A stretch of DNA of 64,000 nt, from assembly GCA_021613335.1 (NCBI GenBank), contig JAJTWR010000350.1, positions 785,001-849,000 on the forward strand, written 5' to 3'. Of the stretch, positions 1-11,799 are shown piece after piece (within the stretch, counting starts at the first letter, position 1; every line of letters starts with the position of its first letter). The notes beneath the pieces were generated by a model. The model was not told where the DNA came from. It saw only the letters and a list, made by a program, of their open reading frames with translations, and did not search any database. The stretch comes from Whitmania pigra. Taxonomy: Eukaryota; Annelida; Clitellata; Hirudinida; Haemopidae. The position numbers and the translations under genes are program-made.

Positions 1-125
1 CTGTATAATTGGTATAATTATTTTTATTACATCGAGTATAATTCTACAAATGTTGCTAATCACCTTCCCTGAAAACCCATTAATTAAGAATTTGTATTCA
101 AATCATTTAAAATTGATTTTCACAG

Positions 126-2604
126 AATTACTTCAGAAGGTACCAACAGCTCAAATTAAACTTGAATTCTCTGGTTCCTGTCCAAACGATCAGAACTTGT
201 TTGCCTTTAATCTTTTCTATGCCTTTTACTCGATGGACCTGTGCAGTCCACCTGACGCGAGTTACCAAAGTGGTGCCGATCTTTGCAACCAAAGAAACTT
301 CAGAGGCATCAAATGTTCGGGTCTCGGCAGGAGGAAAAGAGAGACTCAGACCGTTGACTCAAGATTCACTGTTGAGATGGATTTATGGCAAATTCAGAGG
401 TTTATTTTCTTCACTTCTTACTTGTTTTTTTTATTTTTAAGTTTAGGTTACAGTTGTTATTGCTACTAATCTTAAACATATCATTAATCTGTATTGCAAC
501 CAATATTGTATTATTATGTTAATCTTTATGACTAATGAGTTATGAAATGATTGGAGAGTCAAATATGAATTCATTGCATTATTATAATCATTATTTTCTT
601 CAAATTTTAATTCTAAATTTTAAGTAATCTTCGTAAATATTAAAAAAAATTTCATGTGGCCTTAAAAGCAAGATAGATAAACTCAACTCATCAATGAGCA
701 AGCTTAATGTCCCATACAACAACGTGTATCTAAAAGGAATTAATATGACCACCAACGTTACAACCAGTGGATGCCCGACCAACAGTTATGAAGTTGACCA
801 AAACACATGTGGTGAGATTGTTAAAGGAAATTCTGATCTGTTTCGAGATAGAATCTAAAAAGTTAAATTTACAAGTTATTGCAAAATAAGTTTCATTGGT
901 AATTATCTTGCTCAACTTTAAAGTTAATGCTAAGGAATTTGTCATTTTTGTGGTTAATGCATTAATAATAGTAAATGCATTTACATAGTGCCATAAGCTT
1001 TGTGGCAGTGGAAGCTGGGTTGCAAACATGACTTGAATGGTGCTTGAACTGTCACTTTCCATAACACAACCTTTTGCTAAGCTGCATGCTATTCATCAGT
1101 TTCCTTATTTATATTGAAAGCTATCTGTCCTTATGGAACTAAGTTCAGTGCAATAAGCCAGTCCTGCGTGATATGCCCAGAGAATACATACCAGCCCAAT
1201 GATGGTCAATCTGTTTGTGATCAGTGTCCTGCCAGTCTCGTGTCACCTCCTGGATCTTATGATGTTCGCCAGTGTTAGCATTTTGTTAAAAACAATTATC
1301 ATAATAATATGGTTTTTATAATACCGTTATTATTGTTATTATTTTCATGGCATCTTAATTGAGCTTAAACATAAAATAGCCAGTGTTAGTATTTTGTTTA
1401 TATTATACATATAAAAACAATTAGCATAATAATCCAGTTATTATTGTTATTATTTCGTGGCCACCATCTTAAATAAGCTTAAACACAAAATTAAAAAGGT
1501 TCACCAGTTTCAACAACAATACCAAATGCTCAACCAAGCAGGGATGAGAACAGGGTACGTTTGATTGTGGGCGTTGTGGTGAGCCTGATCCTGGGCATCA
1601 TTGTGGTTACCCTGCTCGTGTTATTGGCCTGCTGGCATGCCAAGAAGAAAGAAGAAAAGCTGTTTGAGTCAGAAACAAGAAGGAGGCTGGATGCCAATCG
1701 AGGGTATTATGGTGACTATCCAGAACCAGATGATGATCCTGTTCCTCTTAGTGAGTTGCCAATGCTCTTTTTTCTTATGCAATCATTTTTTGTAGAGTCA
1801 AAGTTTAGATAAAATAACTGATATACTATTGTAATTAAATACGAATAAATCAGGGTTTAAAAATTAGCTTTAATCAAATTTAATTAAATTGCATTATTTT
1901 CTATATTCTTTTGTATAGACCATGTTGTATATATTATGTTTTCTAATCTAATTTTTCTCAACTTTGTGTGCTATTTGACTTCATTGCAGAAGTTCTGTTA
2001 CTCCAACTTCAACATTACAAGTCTTTAACAATTAGGATCAAAACAAAATTATTTGAGCTTAAAAATTAAATTGTAATTTCATGTATAATCTTTAATTAAT
2101 TGCCATCTGTGGATGTTTTGGTGAGCAGATAATAAGTTGGTCAAACAATTTGCTATTCCATCCAATGGCAGAACCAGACATCACAATTCTCCTCACTACC
2201 ATCATCATCATCACAATCACGAGCAGCTTCACAAAATACTTAAGAATGACAAACTCATTGTTAGGAGATATGGCAGTTTGCCTGGTTCAGTCCCATTAGG
2301 CTGTTTTAATAACTCTAAAAGAAATACTGGGGAAGTGAATTTTCAAGGCTCCACAATGCAAATGGCAGAGAACAATCACTCCATAACTGGACTTCAAAAC
2401 CCAATAAGAAGGCTTGCAGATAATGCTTCACTTCCTAAGACTCGTCACGGCGACCGAGTCAGTCGAAGAATGATTCATGACTCCGGTGATGCGGATATTG
2501 CATCAACTAACTTTGATACTAGTTCGAGTTCAGGAGAACTGAAAATGATGGTGAGGAGGCTCGGAGGATATGATTCTTCGATTCAGTTCGTGATTCAGAG
2601 ATGA
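126..2604 (+). CDS. Cysteine-rich single-pass membrane protein, 3' exons (5' partial)
   Basis: Five exons in continuous phase: 126-399, 669-811, 1121-1273, 1499-1750, 2129-2604 (stop 2602-2604); earlier exons lie outside the window. The ectodomain carries a basic RRKRE stretch (about 325-340) that resembles a furin site, then a cysteine-rich run with the spacing CAICPYGTKF, CVICPENTY, CDQCPASLVSPPG, which is typical of ephrin-receptor-like/GCC2-GCC3 modules. A strongly hydrophobic helix (VGVVVSLILGIIVVTLLVLL, about 1567-1626) is followed by a basic stop-transfer segment and an acidic, then His-rich (five His) and Ser-rich cytoplasmic tail. The acceptor at 1498/1499 was preferred over 1507/1508 because it restores a cysteine codon across the junction; both keep the frame. 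A possible alternative last exon starts near 3259 (ending NSGFEMTASA, stop). I do not recognise the family member; a receptor or adhesion role is inference only. Confidence 0.72.
955..1091 (-). repeat. tRNA-derived SINE copy in intron
   Basis: Diverged copy of the SINE family best preserved at 13432-13596. On the plus strand it shows the shared order: catttacatag, gtggcag, agctgggttgcaaac (B-box complement) and a terminal gctgcatgc. It lies in the intron between the exons ending at 811 and starting at 1121 of the plus-strand membrane-protein gene. Confidence 0.6.
1271..1490 (+). repeat. Imperfect ~110-bp tandem duplication spanning a splice donor
   Basis: Copy 1 (about 1271-1379) and copy 2 (about 1380-1490) share cagtgttagYattttgtt, aaaacaattaNcataataat, ttattattgttattatttN and cttaaacanaaaat in the same order. 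Copy 1 begins on the last coding bases and 5' splice site of the exon ending at 1273, so copy 2 carries a second version of that donor sequence inside the intron. Confidence 0.75.
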
Positions 2605-4602
2605 CCACGAGTGGGTGAGATATTCATTGCGGCAGTTTGCACACTCCAATGTTGTGATATTGAGATGTGGTTTAAGAAAGCTCTGGAATTTGAGGCTTTA
2701 ATAAACAGCAAGTAAATTTAATTATATCTACTTTCTCCTTCATTGTAATTACATAACAAACTAAAAAATAATAAAATCATTACATGTTTGAGTTAGCATT
2801 GATATTAATTTCAAAACTGCATGATATATTTTAATAAATATATTTTATTGATATATTTTACGTTCTTTCTGCGTGATAAGATATGTCACCACATGCCAAT
2901 AGCACTGAAATAGTTTTGGGTTACTGCACCATCACTTTAGTGGCATCACAATAAATTCCTTAAACAATCTAACATTTGAAATATTGTTATGTTATTTATA
3001 ATTGTATTAAATCGTTATTTTACAAACAAACCCAGAAAACTTAAAGGAACTGATGTGACCACTTTGAAAATTATACTTCCTATCATGATATTGAGCAGAT
3101 AAGCTGGTCACATAGTTTTGCACTCACTTTATTAAACTTTTATTGCTTTGGAGCTTATCACAATTTGTAAAAAAAAAAATAAAAGCAACAGGTGGGAGGT
3201 TGATTTTCACTTATATTATTTGCCATGCTTTCAAATAAAAATTACTTCCTTAATTCAGGTACTTACAGAACATCTGAAAGACCCACAAGAAAAGGACAAA
3301 GAAACTCTGGTTTTGAAATGACCGCCTCTGCATGAGCTCAGTGCCTAAATGTCTAAGACAAGCTTTGAAGACTTATTGTTACTTACATGCCACATTTTTC
3401 TTTGACTTGATGAAATTGTTTTCTTCTCGATTAATTAATTGGTTAATTGCTTAGATGATTACCACTTAATCCTGATCCTCTAAGTTGTCCATTATGCATT
3501 TCAATTTTTATATTCCTTGCAGCATTCCTAAAAATGTTGAGTGATTTTTGGGACAATTTCATACTTTTCCTCTGTTTATTGTGGAGTCATTACTTCTGCA
3601 TAGGGCTTTTTTTTATTATATTCTGGAAGCATGATTGAAGAATTTGATGACCATTGTAAATGTATGAGATTCACAATGGTTTGTAATTCTTGTTCATAAA
3701 GCTATGCCACAAAACAAGAGAGGTTGTCCTGAGGAGATAAGTTATGTGAAGAATCTTTAGACTTTATTATATATACAATACTTTTATTGCAATGTCTGAG
3801 AAGGTCACCACCATAGCTCGGCAATTTTGAGATTTAGTTGAGCAGGATCAGAAGCTGGATTTTCAGACAGGGTTTATGCAAAATGAACTCCATCCGACAT
3901 CGGTACTAAAAATATACCCGCAAGAATATCACACGAAACAACAGTTGATGAAATTTTAAGAAAAAAAATTTGTGAGTTTTTTTTCAGCTGCCTTGATTCT
4001 CTCCTCATCTGGTCCTATCACTTGGAATTCTAAACTTTCTGCTCCTAAAATAGTTTGACATTATTATGTTAATAAGATAAAGTGCGACTAATAAATCATA
4101 AAATTTAGTGACTATAGGCATGTAATAAGCAAAATCATTCACTTGTCCAAGGAGTTTTTTGGCTGGAGACCTTTTCCCTTAATAGATTTTGAAAGATCTG
4201 TTGAACAATGTTTTCATTTTCATCAGTAAAATCTTAAAACTTAATGAGAAAAGAGAAATTTGGTTGTTGCCCGGTTGTGAACTCAATTTGTTAAATGGCT
4301 TTTGGTGGACTCTTCTACAGCTATGACATTAAAACATATTTGAAGAAATTTGAAGGACAGCAGAGGAGATAGGGTATTTTTAAACTTGGTGGTTTGGTAG
4401 AGTTTACCTCCTCATTCAGTAAAAAGAGTTTCTACTACTATATTGGCTATATTTAAAAAAAGGTTTGGAGTTGAAAAAAACTGAAAACAGTCACAGAATA
4501 ATGCAACCCCAATGTTTATGCATTTATTCTTGTAAGGAATGTCCCATGTTGTAGTGCATAGCAGTACTTGAATATTTTCAGTTAAATGCTTAAAGTCTTA
4601 CC
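2605..4602. other. 3' flank of membrane-protein gene, no clear gene
   Basis: AT-rich sequence. It contains the possible alternative terminal exon near 3259-3325 with an acceptor (cttaattcag) and a downstream stop. I see no other coding signal. Confidence 0.4.
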
Positions 4603-4610
4603 CTTGAAAA

Positions 4611-4800
4611 GGGCACCCCGTCATAATAGCCCGGCAACAAAACAGCCCCATCAAAACATAAAACTCATTTCATTTAATCAAATTTGGAATCAGTTATAGG
4701 TTAATGTCTTCAACTCTTATAAATATTTTTTTATAAAGGTACATTGACGGGAATGTTTTGACGGGGCTATTTTGTTGCTGGGCTATTTTGACGGGTCACC
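4611..4800. mobile_element. Miniature inverted-repeat element, minisatellite-armed family
   Basis: The left arm starts gggcaccccgtcataatagc and the right arm ends with its near complement gctattttgacgggtcacc. Arms are about 60 nt and made of repeats of the type caaaatagccccg. The flanks read cttgaaaa on both sides (4603-4610 and 4801-4808), an 8-bp target duplication as expected for hAT-class insertion. It matches the arms of the larger element at 51825-52894 and is a deletion derivative of the same family. Confidence 0.85.
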
Positions 4801-4954
4801 CTTGAAAAGGATGAATCTTAATAATTTCTTTGTAGGTATTTGAAGGTAATAAATTATAATATTAATTAATCAACTAACAACGAAGGGTTGTTTATCACAA
4901 CAACAATCTTAATATAACAATCTTACATTTATCCCTCACATTACAACTATTATA

Positions 4955-5220
4955 AAAAAGCCTCTGCAACAGCCTGCTGTCTGGAACTCCCTACCAGACA
5001 AGGTGGTATCTGCTGGCACTTATTCTCAATTTAAATTATCACTCCTTGACATCGATTTTTTTTAAATTTTTGTCAATCACTGACTAATTTGTGAACTTTG
5101 CTTTTCCTCAATTGGTGTTGACTGTCTTTCATATTTGATGAGGCTGCTAGTGGCTTAGTCCTTAATAAATAAATAAAGTCCAGATAAATAAATAAATAAA
5201 TAACTAAAATTAGTACCTTT
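4955..5220 (+). mobile_element. LINE 3' end fragment
   Basis: In frame from about 4968 the translation reads QQPAVWNSLPDKVVSAGTYS and then FKLSLLDID, the extreme C-terminus of a non-LTR retrotransposon reverse transcriptase (the WNSLP motif). It is followed by an untranslated region and two AAAT-rich tails (about 5163-5178 and 5184-5205). It is strongly 5' truncated. Confidence 0.75.
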
Positions 5221-5288
5221 GTAGTCAATAATATTTTTAGCATTAAAAAACCAACAGCTATCACTTTGCTTCCCATTTATCATAAATG

Positions 5289-8200
5289 TTAAGTAGCTTC
5301 TATTTCAGTATCTTCCTGAGGAAGAATTAAAAGTTTTTAAAGGATTAAAGCACAAAAATCAACAACTTTGAAGCCTCAAATTGAAACTACATTGCTCAAA
5401 CTTGAATTGAAATTTTTGCTTAATCATGAAGGCAGTAAGACACAGTGTTTAAATCCCTTATTAGAAAAATATCCAAAACTCCCAATTCATCTACAATCAC
5501 AAGAAAGGTCATTTGGGAGGCAGAGAAAATACCACTTTATTATAAATAAAACTAATAAAATATGGGACTTTTGTTTTATAAGTAACTTGGGTGATTTAAG
5601 AGGGGAGAAATGTTGGAAAATGAGATACTGATGAATAAGAATTGGGTCATCGGTGGATGCTTGAAGAATTTAAGACAACTTTTTTTTAATTTTATAATGC
5701 CTGAAAAAATTACCTATCATAAAACATTCCAAAAACTTACTTGCAGTTCTTGATCATCAGTACTGACCAATTTAATCTTTTCAAATCTTTTTGAAAACAT
5801 TTCACATGTTTCAAAGAATAAATCTAAATTTCCAAAGCCACTTGTAGTGACTGCCATTGATTTAATATTCTCTTCTTCAGTTTTATCCATAACATAATTG
5901 AGTAACTGTTTCACCTTGATGTTCTGATAATTTAAACAGGTCTTAATATGGGTTTTCAAGCTTTAGAGTATTATTTAATACAACAAAATCCATATGTCCA
6001 TATCAGCAGATGCTTGGGGATCATTTAATTGCTAACCTTATGCAATTCTTCATCATTCAAAGTGGAATTTGAAAGTATTTCTTCACATAGCAAATCAAAG
6101 CTTTCCTTCAAAATATTTTTATTCAAGAAGCCAGTTGCAAAACACACATACTTATTGTGTATGTTATGTTTTATGGAGATGTTAATTCTCTCCAAATGAA
6201 AACTGGAGTTAAAAGTTGCATCAACCTAAAAAAAACTGCATCTTGAAATGTGTTTCGTGTCATCATTCAACATGCTAAACAAAGAAGATTACACGTTGAT
6301 CAGCTGGAACACCTTTTGTAATTGATACTACCATTCCTTTGATCATTGCTCTTTCCTCATAATTTTCTTGGTTTACTGTACCTTCAGAAACAGAACAACT
6401 TCATTTGTAAATTTCTCTACATTAACTGCGTTTGTAAGATCTTGATTTAGTCATTTAGCAATATTTAAAAACCAAAAATTGAAAAAATATATGTATGAAT
6501 ACATATTAGGACTAATAATAAAATTTTATTTTACAATAAATGTACCAAGAACATTGTAGGAATGAATGTGAACATGGTCTTCATTCATTACTCCACTAAT
6601 GTAGGTCTGCAGTGTTGGACTGGATATTGATCTTTCAAGTGTAAAAGTCTTGACTTTTACAGAATGTACCAAACCACAAAATTCTTTTATTGCTTTTTCA
6701 AAATAGTCTTTATTCCCATAATAGGTAAATGTCCATTTTGTAATATCAGATCCAACATTCTCTTTAAAATGCTCCAAATCACCATATTTCTTGAAAATGC
6801 CTTCAATTTTGGGATTCAGTTCTTTTTCTAAGTATTCCATGACTTTCTGCTGTACTTCGACAGACCATTTACACAAGTACAGGTTCATAATTTCCATAAA
6901 TGAATTGAAAGCCTCCTTCTTTGTTGAATTATAAAAAATCAAGACAAGGCATTCATTGCTACTCTCAGGCAAATGATCATTACATTTCAACACATGGTGA
7001 AACTTAAGGGATTTATTGATACTTTCCAACATTCGAGAAGATAGTGACAACAAGTCTGGCATCTTTTGAACATCAATGTGCACCTCTGATGTTTTCATCA
7101 GCCAATCATATATTTGAATCTGAAAAAGTAACAAATATATTAATTACATAGCCCCATTAAATTACTTATTTAGCAAATGAAAAATACTTTATAATTGTTG
7201 ATAGTTTCCTGTGATCCAGAAAGTTTAATGTAATTCCTGATGATTCTACAAGTTCCACCCAGATTCTTATCATTCAGTGATTCCAAGAAATTATGCTTTT
7301 TCAACAACAAAATTTTTGCAGACGGTATTTCAAAATTCTCTTTCATGTCAACTTTGATGTTTTGCAAACTTCCAGCATCATTTTTGTTTTCTGAAGGCCC
7401 ATCTTCCCGGAAATCATACAATGAAGCTGCTACAAAAGAAAAAATGTTTATCACAAATCATACAATTTATAGATATTTTTCGTTACATCAAAAGAAAGGC
7501 ATTCAAGATTTTAAAAAACATTTGCACCCACAAATGATCAAATCTTCATAAAAAAAAAATATAAACTAATCCATTTCATTCAAAAACACAAAACAGTTTG
7601 TGGTGTTAAAATAGTGCACAAAGTATGCTATTAAATGACAAATTCATCAAAAATACCCAAACTTGTGTCCTTTTCTTCATCATTGGCCTGAGTTGAGACA
7701 CCTGTTAAAAAAAGGCTTGGTTAAACAGCCACTGAAAAAACAACTACAAACATTAATATAAGTATTAGGGTTGCTCGTATTAGCAATTAAACTTCTGATT
7801 AATAGTTTAAATTTTCTAACGTTTTATTCTTTTATTAGTTTATTCTATGGCAATTACATTTTGATTAAATTCTTTAATTACTTACTAAAGCAATGTTGAT
7901 ATTTAGTTGAGCCAGAAATTTTAATTTGATATTATTACTGTCAAAACAGGTAGACTCTATGCTCAACGATTATAAGCTGATTAATAAATTGCCATTTGGG
8001 TTTTAAAATATAAATTAACAATTTTTGATTTTTGAAAGTTATTTATTATGGCAAGGTTTACACTGGAAAAAAGTCATCTTATATGAACATTGAATACATT
8101 AATTCCCGACAGTGTGTAAATAGATAAATATAAATGTATCATCAATTCTTGAATACTTCAAGCAAATAATTAGTGAAACAATCTTTTCTAAATGGTGAGC

Positions 8201-8992
8201 CTGATGTGACAGAACATGTTCAAGTGAGAACAAATTTTTAAATCATCCAATTCGATTTTAGGTATCATTAGCTAATTTATTAGCATGCAATAAGGCTTTC
8301 TGAATACAAAATGAGTCCTCAAAATGTAAACTAATTAACTTGACTTTAATTTTTAGTGGCCTAAGGAAAGCAATGTTATGATAAACTGGCCCTTTTGAAA
8401 TTTAATATCCAAATTTCCATAGTCCTATTTTAAAAACTGGGGCTGAAATAGTTCCATAAAATCCAAATATACTGTCTCCTCATCTAACTTATTCCACAGG
8501 ATACTCATCTAATCTACTGTTGTGATGATGCAGTTTTTCATCATGTATTGGCAAATTATAATGGCTTAATAAAGACTTATGAAACACTAAATTGTGCAAC
8601 TTAAGTAACAAACCCGTTATAAATTTTGTTAAATCTTTGAAGCTAGAAACAAAATTTAATGTAAAAAAAATGCTTCTGGCCTTCCATATCATGGCTCTGA
8701 ATACTAGAACTTGAAATGCTTGAGAAGTTTATGGTACTCGCTCCAACACGTACATTTTGTCTTTTACAAAGTGACTTAGCACCTGTAGTCAGAAACAATT
8801 ACATCTTAAAGCAAGCATGTTCATAAAAAAATAAGCATAACACTAACAATTGACGTTTTCGGTTGTTATCAAGAAGGAATCTGAACTTCGTTCCTTCTGC
8901 TCAAAATCACCAAGATGTTTATCCAACCAAACCAAAAATTCAAGTTTGGATTGTTTCTGTATTCCTTTTGCAACAATAGTTACCCGGGGCAT
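5289..8992 (-). CDS. KH-like/degenerate macrodomain protein, copy 5 of cluster
   Basis: Model in transcript order: 8992-8848, 7701-7657, 7429-7188, 7119-6546, 6381-6293, 6225-6037, 5941-5741, 5315-5289; total 1512 nt, 503 codons plus stop, all phases closing. Exon 1 (145 nt, MPRVTIVAKGI, then FLVWLDKHLGDF) matches exon 1 of the gene at 31353-35384 in length and sequence. The 574-nt exon aligns with the paired KH-like exon of the other copies. The exons 6225-6037 and 5941-5741 occupy the macrodomain position, but the ligand motifs are gone: VNS becomes FNS, the AFPPIxCG loop becomes VTTSGFG, and the AECILGSI helix is lost. The 27-nt last exon (EDTEIEAT) replaces the two usual tail exons and is the least certain part. 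Likely an RNA- or protein-binding relative that no longer binds ADP-ribose (inference). Confidence 0.62.
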
Positions 8993-9192
8993 CGCTTATC
9001 CTGAAGCAAATCTCAAGCTAGGAAAATCCCAAAGAAAATTCCTGCTAAAAGCTAAAAGTAATGATGTTATGCTTTTCTGGTCTTAAAAAACTTTATATTA
9101 TTACGTTAAACTTACAAATAATAATTGTTTAAAAAACATATTTACCAGATATTAATTAAATTTTGAAAGGGTTTGATTCAAACACAAGCACG

Positions 9193-10096
9193 TATGAGGA
9201 GCTTAATCGAAAAGCATGCAATCCAATCAACTGTCAGAAATTTGAATATTAATTTGTAAACAAACTGTCAGCCAATCAGCATGCACCGCCACCGATCTAG
9301 CGTTTTTAGCATTAACGGAGTTCGCTGTCAGCACAAGCCTTTTAATCAAAACACATTCCTGAATTTTTGGGACCCATGAGTTCCATCATTGATTTCCACT
9401 TTGTTGCCATTAATTACTTCTTGTCTATGCATACGTGCAACTAAATGTGCATCATTCTTACGCAACACATATTTGTTAGATATTCCAAATTCATTGCATA
9501 TATTTCTTAGATCAGATCTGCTAACTGCTTTCATACTGTTGGAACATGTGGGATCTCCTCTTATTAACTCCAACATATCATTAAATGGTACACCAATGGA
9601 CAACTTTGCTGCAATTTGAAGCCTTTCTTCTCTTCTCAAAAATATATGAGCAAGCTCATGTTTGTGCCCTCTATGTTCTTTAAAATAATAAGCTGTTACT
9701 TGCCCTGAAATGTCAACATAAAGTAATCATTACATTTGAAATACAAACAAATTAATAAACCCTATTTGCCTGCACTGAAAATCTTTAAGCTAATTGCAGC
9801 GGGACAAACATTTCCAATCTTGCAAGAACCCTGGATTTTAATGTAACGTTTCCTGCTAAGTTGGCAATTCTTTACCAGAATGCGTTTGACTTATATGGCG
9901 CCTAAGTATATAATTGACAGTATATTTTTTTTTATCATCATAAGCATATTCTAAAGTCATGATAACACCACGTAGTTTGGAATCTGACTGAATCGGTGGC
10001 GGTGCATGTTGATTATCTGACAGTTTGTTTACAAATTAATATTCAAATTTCTGACAGTTGATTGGATTGCATGCTTTTTCGATTAAGCTCCTTGTA
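9193..10096 (-). mobile_element. DNA transposon remnant with ~100-bp terminal inverted repeats
   Basis: The 9195-9298 arm (aggagcttaatcgaaaagca, ending at caccgccaccgat) is almost exactly complementary to 9991-10095. The interior encodes on the minus strand (about 9702-9346) a piece reading VTAYYFKEHRGHKHELAHIF, then RREERLQIAAKLSIGVPFND and DLRNICNEFGI. This His-rich motif followed by a helix-rich segment is found ahead of the catalytic domain in MULE-like transposon proteins. The catalytic region is missing, so it is a non-autonomous internal deletion. No target duplication was clear. Confidence 0.65.
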
Positions 10097-11243
10097 AAAG
10101 GGAAAGTCTGCAGCGACATCTCGTTTGTTGTAGCGGGTCAACGGGTTCCTACAGTTTCCGAGGAACCGGAAGTTAGACCACTGTTAAGAACTAAAAGGAA
10201 GTTCTCAGCACAGGATGAAATCGATAAGTTAGTTGCGGAAATGACGTTCGAAGAAATGCGAGGTCCTATTCAGTCGGGTCCTCAGGCTGTTGGGTGGAAC
10301 CACTTCGCAAAATGGTCTGAGTCTTAGTCTTGCCCTGCGGTTAGGGCAAGGCTTATTATTCAGGAGAGGAGGAAAGATTTGGAAAAAGATCGAGTCATTG
10401 AGGCAGTGCAGCAGGCACAGCAGGGTCGATGGACCGCGTGGGAAGACGTGGTTTAGCGTTTCATCGGTTGGAACGAGATATGGAGAATGTCTCCATATCG
10501 TCTGGCCTTTCTGATAAGATCGATTTATAACCAACTTCCCTCTAAGGACAATTTGCGAAGATGGGGTTTGACGGAAGACTGTAAATGTGAGCTCTGCGGC
10601 GGCTTCGAGACACTTCATCATGGGCTCTCAAGTTGCGAATATGCCCTCGACAATGGTCGGTACACGTGGCGACACAATAAGGTCCTAAAGGAAGTGGTAG
10701 AAGCTACCAAAACGGCGGTAGCTAAAGCAAATTCTCGCAAGATTGCATTACAGCGGAAGGTATACTTCTTGCGAGAAGGCTTTTCACTACCCTGTAAGAA
10801 AAAGACTCCCTCCGAGGAGAGACATTCTTGTAGAAGCTAATGATTGGACTGTCGCAGCCGACCTGGAAGGTTTGAGTCAATATTCCCAGCTGCTTAGGGA
10901 TAGCGGCAGGAGGCCGGATGTTGTTCTCGCTTCGAAGTCGTCAGGCGCTCTCATTTTGATAGAGTTGACTGTCCCGTGGGAAGATGGGATCGAAGCAAGT
11001 AATGTGCTGAAAGAAGAGAAATACTCTGAGCTAGCGAAAGATCTAGAGGTGAGCGGGTTTCGGGTAACGCTAATGCCCATTGAAGTTGGGGCGAGAGGTT
11101 TGGTTGGTAAGTCAGCCTACACGTTCCTCACTAAAATAGTTTTATCGAGCCGGGAAAGAACTAAGGCTATGATAAAAATGTCGGAGGCTGCACAGACAGC
11201 ATCGTGTTGGATTTGGGAGATGAGAGGCCGTAAGCGTTGCTAA
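10097..11243 (+). pseudogene. Broken 3' part of a non-LTR retrotransposon ORF
   Basis: Successive frames read AGQRVPTVSEEPEV, QQGRWTAWEDVV (stop at about 10453), RMSPYRLAFLIRSIYNQLPS, CELCGGFETLHHGLSSCEYA with GRYTWRHNKVLK, then after a frameshift near 10790-10830 DWTVAADLEGLSQYS, RPDVVLASKSSG and LILIELTVPWEDG, ending at 11243. The zinc knuckle followed by RPD and an E-L-T strand resembles the restriction-enzyme-like (PD-(D/E)XK) region downstream of some LINE reverse transcriptases. An in-frame stop and frameshifts show it is dead. Base composition is more GC-rich than the surroundings, marking it as an insertion; GC-rich sequence continues to about 11790 and may be its 3' untranslated region. 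Confidence 0.78.
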
Positions 11244-11388
11244 GAATAGAGATCGCGGTTTGGTTGTTGAGTTGTTGACGCGCGCATTCGCAAATGACGT
11301 AAAAACGCGATTGAGCGTTTGACGTAATATATGCGCGCGTCCGGTGAGCGTATATTTCTAAGCGACGGCGGCCGCTTCAAAGAAATTA

Positions 11389-11441
11389 ATCATCTCAGTT
11401 ATGCAACGGACTATAATCAAATAAATAAATAAATAAATAAA
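11389..11441 (+). mobile_element. 53-bp retroposed tail with perfect 14-bp target duplication
   Basis: Core atcatctcagttatgcaacg followed by gactataatc and an (aaat)n tail. It is flanked by cttcaaagaaatta on both sides (11375-11388 and 11442-11455). It is nested in the 3' region of the broken retrotransposon. Two more copies of the same core are at 45933 and 54014. Confidence 0.88.
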
Positions 11442-11799
11442 CTTCAAAGAAATTATAACGCTCAGTTTGCATTATATGAGATCGATGCGCAAAGGTCGTC
11501 GTGAATTTCATCGATCATCATATAACGTGCGGTGCGTTACGATGGAGTCGGATAGGTAGGGTTTTCACCGGCAGGGACACCCGCCTGATCAATGGGTGTA
11601 TGGCCCACCCCTCGAGAACGTCAGGAGTTTGGGCCGAAACGTTTGATGACGGGGGCACTCCTCTGATGATTCCCTGTCGGTTAGCTCCGCGGTAGGAGTT
11701 TCTAAGTTCGTGCTTGTTATTCAGACGACATTGGCCGGGCAGCTTATTTACAAACCCGCGTCTAGAACGAAGCCGGGCTGATTAATATTCATGTATTAG

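Noticed and set aside
2200..2226. Histidine run as a metal-binding motif
   Set aside because: Five His codons in a CAT/CAC-rich stretch of a low-complexity cytoplasmic tail; no paired ligands to support a site.
5368..5631. 87-codon plus-strand ORF
   Set aside because: No recognisable domain, no splice context, and it overlaps the 3' part of the minus-strand macrodomain copy 5.
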